Of a stretch of 64,000 bases of DNA, positions 61,751 through 64,000 are shown in pieces. Positions within the stretch are counted from its first letter, which is position 1, and every line of letters begins with the position of its first letter. Source of the stretch: Trebonia sp963773105 (GTDB lineage Bacteria > Actinomycetota > Actinomycetes > Streptosporangiales > Streptosporangiaceae). The notes beneath the pieces are model-generated. The model worked only from the letters and a program-made list of their open reading frames with translations, made no database searches and was not told the origin of the DNA. The DNA is taken from the NCBI GenBank assembly GCA_963773105.1, contig CAVZAA010000001.1, positions 248,001 to 312,000 on the forward strand. Reading direction: 5' to 3'. A program made the translations under genes and the position numbers.

Positions 61751-62646
61751 ATGTCCTACCAGCGGATCAAGTTCTACCAGACCGGCAGCTTCGCGGCCGG
61801 GAACCGGCTGCTGCCGGAAGACCTGCGCAGCGTCCAGTCCAGCGACGCCCGCTCTAACACGCTCACCTGCGGCCACCGCGCCTGCCAGGGCTGCGGCGAG
61901 GCGCTCGGCGCCCGCTACGCGCTGGACGCGGTGATGCGCGCGACCAAGGGCAAGATGATCGCCGTCAACGCGACCGGCTGCCTCGAAGTGTTCTCCACCC
62001 CCTTCCCGGCCTGTTCGAGCGGAACGACGACGTGCTGTACATCTGCTACGACAACCAGGCGTACATGAACACCGGCGTGCAGCGCTCCGGCGCCACCCCG
62101 CCGGCGGCCCGCACCGCGACCACCCCAGCAGTCGGTCCCGAGCCGGGCAACACCTTCGGCCAGGGGAAGAACGTCCCGCTGATCGCGATGGCGCACGAGA
62201 TCCCCTACGTGGCCACCGCCACCGTCGCCGACCTGCGCGACCTGGAGTACAAGGCCACCCGCGCGATGGACTTCCACGGCGCCCGCTACCTGCACATCCT
62301 GGTGCCCTGCCCGCTCGGCTGGGGAAGCTCGCCAGCCGACACCATCAAGGTCGCCCGGCTCGCCACCGAGTCCGGCCTGTTCCCCGTCTTTGAGGCCGAA
62401 GACGGCCAGGTCGTCAGCTCGGCCCGGATCCGCCACCAGGTTCCGGTCACCGACTACCTGCGGCTCCAGGCCCGCTACGCGCATCTGTTCCGCCCGCGGG
62501 AGCGGACCGACGTCATCGAGCGCCTCCAGGCCTCGGCCGACCGCAACGTCGCGCGGTTCGGCCTCCTCGAAGATCAAAAGCCAGATTTTTCCGAACGGAC
62601 CGGGCTGACTCCGGCCCTCGTCCACGACTCCGGACAACGGCGGTGA
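61751..62646 (+). pseudogene. Decayed 2-oxoacid:ferredoxin oxidoreductase beta subunit
   Basis: MSYQRIKFYQTGSFAAGNRL, CGHRACQGCGEALGARYALD and VNATGCLEVFSTPFP match a beta (TPP-binding) subunit. Near 62010 the frame shifts and about 50 residues are missing, including the expected GGDGGT cofactor motif. It resumes as LFERNDDVLYICYDNQAYMN, TGVQRSGATPPAARTATTP and a normal C-terminal half. Without the TPP motif it would be inactive. The 3' end contains a copy of the dispersed repeat (62588-62602). Confidence 0.85.
62588..62602 (-). repeat. Copy 3 of the dispersed repeat core (inverted)
   Basis: TTTCCGAACGGACC, the reverse complement of the GGTCCGTTCGGAAA core found at 31351 and (as GGTCCGTTCGAAA) at 31888. 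An A-rich/T-rich flank (AAAAGCCAGATTTTT) adjoins it, as in copy 2. Confidence 0.45.
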
Positions 62647-62652
62647 CCTCCC

Positions 62653-64000
62653 ATGGACAAGCCCTTCGCCATCACCCTCAATCCCGGTTCCAGCCGGGCC
62701 AACCACACCGGCGCCTGGCGCACCGAGCGGCCGGTTTACGTCTCCGGGCTGCCGCCGTGCAACGACGCGTGCCCGGCCGGTGAGAACATCCAGCAGTGGC
62801 TGTAGCACGCCGAGGAGGGCGGCCTGGAGGCCTACGAGGCGGCGTGGCGGCAGATCATGGCCGACAACCCGTTCCCCGCGATCATGGGCCGGGTCTGCTA
62901 CCGCCCGTGCGAGACCGCCTGCAACCGGGCGCAACTCGACAGTGCCGTGGGCATCAACTCGGTCGAACGGTATCTCGGCGACCAGGCCATCGCACAAGGC
63001 TGGCCCGTGTACGCCGATAAAGCGCCCGTCACTCCATCCGCGAAGACCAGGCAGCCGACGGGTAAGCGGGTGCTGGTGGTAGGCGCCGGGCCGTCCGGCC
63101 TAGCGGCCGCCTACCACCTCACCCGCCTGGGCCACGCGGTCACGATCAAGGACGCGGGCAGCCGGCCCGGCGGCATGATGCGCTACGGCATACCCAAGTA
63201 CCGGCTGCCGCGAGACATCATGGACGCCGAGATCGACCGGATCCTCGAGCTGGGCGTCAGGCTCGAGCTCAACACCACCGTCACCGACATCCTCGCCCAG
63301 CTCACCGCGGCCGCCGGCGGTCGCGCGGGGGGGGAGGTTTCGACGCCGCCTTCGCGCCGTCGGCGCGCACATCGGCAAGCGCGCCTACATCCCGGCCGGC
63401 GACTCGGCCAGGATCATGGACGCGGTATCGCTGCTGCACCGGTGGAGGACGGCAGCCGCCGATGCTCGGCCGCCGGGTCGCCGTCTACGGCGGCGGGAAC
63501 ACGCCATGGACGCCGCCCGCACCGCGCGCAGGCTCGGCGCGGCCGAGGCCGTCGTGGTGTACCGCCGCACCAGGGACCGCATGCCCGCTCACGACATCGA
63601 GGTGGAGGAGGCGCTGGAAGAGGGCATCACGATGCGCTGGCTCTCCACGGTCACCGCCGCCGATGGCGGCTCGCTGACGATCGAGAAGATGCGGCTAGAC
63701 GACACTGGGTTCCCCCAGCCGACCGGCGAATTCGAGGAGCTGTCGGCCGACTGCCTGGTACTCGCGCTCGGCCAGGACGCCGACCTGGCCGTCCTTGACG
63801 GGCGACCGCGCTGTTCGAAGCCCGCCGGTGCATGTCCTGCGGCAACTGCTTCGGCTGCGACAACTGCTACGGCGTCTGCCCGGACAACGCCGTCATCAAG
63901 CTCGGCGCGGGCCACTACGAAATCGACTACGACTACTGCAAGGGCTGCGGCGTCTGCGCCGCCGAGTGCCCCTGCGGCGCGATCGCCATGGTCCCAGAGG
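62653..64000 (+). pseudogene. Decayed GltD-like FAD/Fe-S oxidoreductase, running off the window
   Basis: A homologue of 24284-26005: PPCNDACPAGENIQQWL then TAG at 62803-62805 where the family has a Tyr codon; then CYRPCETACNRAQLDSAVGI, VVGAGPSGLAAAYHLTRLG, and MMRYGIPKYRLPRDIMDAEI. Frameshifts occur near 63340 and 63440, and part of the sequence before the C-terminal ferredoxin (CMSCGNCFGCDNCYGVCP, CKGCGVCAAECPCGAI) is deleted near 63800. The stop codon lies beyond the window. It follows the por remnants as the equivalent gene accompanies nifJ in the intact set. Confidence 0.85.

Noticed and set aside
61028..62805. Possible recoding of in-frame TAG codons (61028-61030 and 62803-62805)
   Set aside because: Both stops are TAG and interrupt otherwise good homology, but the same genes also carry frameshifts and deletions of catalytic parts. 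Decay explains all of it more simply than amber readthrough.

Overview
The window is GC-rich, densely coded DNA with actinobacterial gene content: a DevR/DosR-type response regulator, GAF-type DevS-like kinase, many universal stress proteins (USPs), Rv1733c-like and Rv1747-like proteins, DUF1918, DUF6893 and DrrAB-type ABC transporters. It is best read as a chromosomal hypoxia/dormancy island of an actinomycete. A filamentous Streptosporangiales- or Streptomyces-like host is plausible, but the sequence alone does not fix the genus. No rRNA, tRNA, CRISPR array, integrase or intact insertion sequence was seen.

Layout. 1-9.2 kb: USPs, the DevR-like regulator, class I fructose-bisphosphate aldolase, a GAF-GAF histidine kinase, a broken HAD phosphatase and a second kinase-like protein that lacks its phospho-acceptor histidine. 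9.2-15.2 kb: an MgtA-like P-type ATPase, an SPFH protein, a USP and a DrrAB-type ABC pair. 15.3-30.6 kb: pyruvate phosphate dikinase, a USP, a KdpD-like protein without membrane segments, a GNAT/acyl-CoA synthetase fusion, an FAD/Fe-S oxidoreductase, pyruvate:ferredoxin oxidoreductase and a dihydroorotate-dehydrogenase-like flavoprotein. 30.6-37.1 kb: small proteins and a six-gene [NiFe] hydrogenase operon (group 3b type) with its maturation protease. 37.2-48.3 kb: CBS/BON proteins, a USP, broken PNPOx-like and CoA-transferase genes, GAPDH, enolase, a PPi-type phosphofructokinase (frameshifted), Hsp20 and phosphoglycerate mutase (frameshifted). 48.6-60.2 kb: FHA-ABC transporter, a second DrrAB pair, a glycosyltransferase, a P-II protein, an APC permease fused to an OB-fold, flavodoxin, and an HTH-PNPOx protein. 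60.3-64.0 kb: a decayed second 2-oxoacid:ferredoxin oxidoreductase and its partner oxidoreductase.

How it works together (inference). Aldolase, GAPDH, phosphoglycerate mutase, enolase and PPDK cover most of lower glycolysis. PPDK makes PPi in the glycolytic direction and a PPi-type PFK could spend it. PFOR with the FAD/Fe-S oxidoreductase could pass pyruvate electrons via ferredoxin to NAD(P)H, the 3b-type hydrogenase could vent them as H2, and the acyl-CoA synthetase domain could yield acetate plus ATP. Together this resembles a fermentation module for oxygen-limited survival.

Regulation. A 14-bp palindromic motif, GGGNCNWWNGNCCC, close to the core of the mycobacterial DosR box, recurs upstream of many of these genes. 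In six cases it ends 58-59 bp before the start codon. Three USP genes share another element exactly 40 bp before their ATG. Many genes between 38.5 and 51 kb and after 60 kb carry frameshifts, which may be real decay or assembly error.
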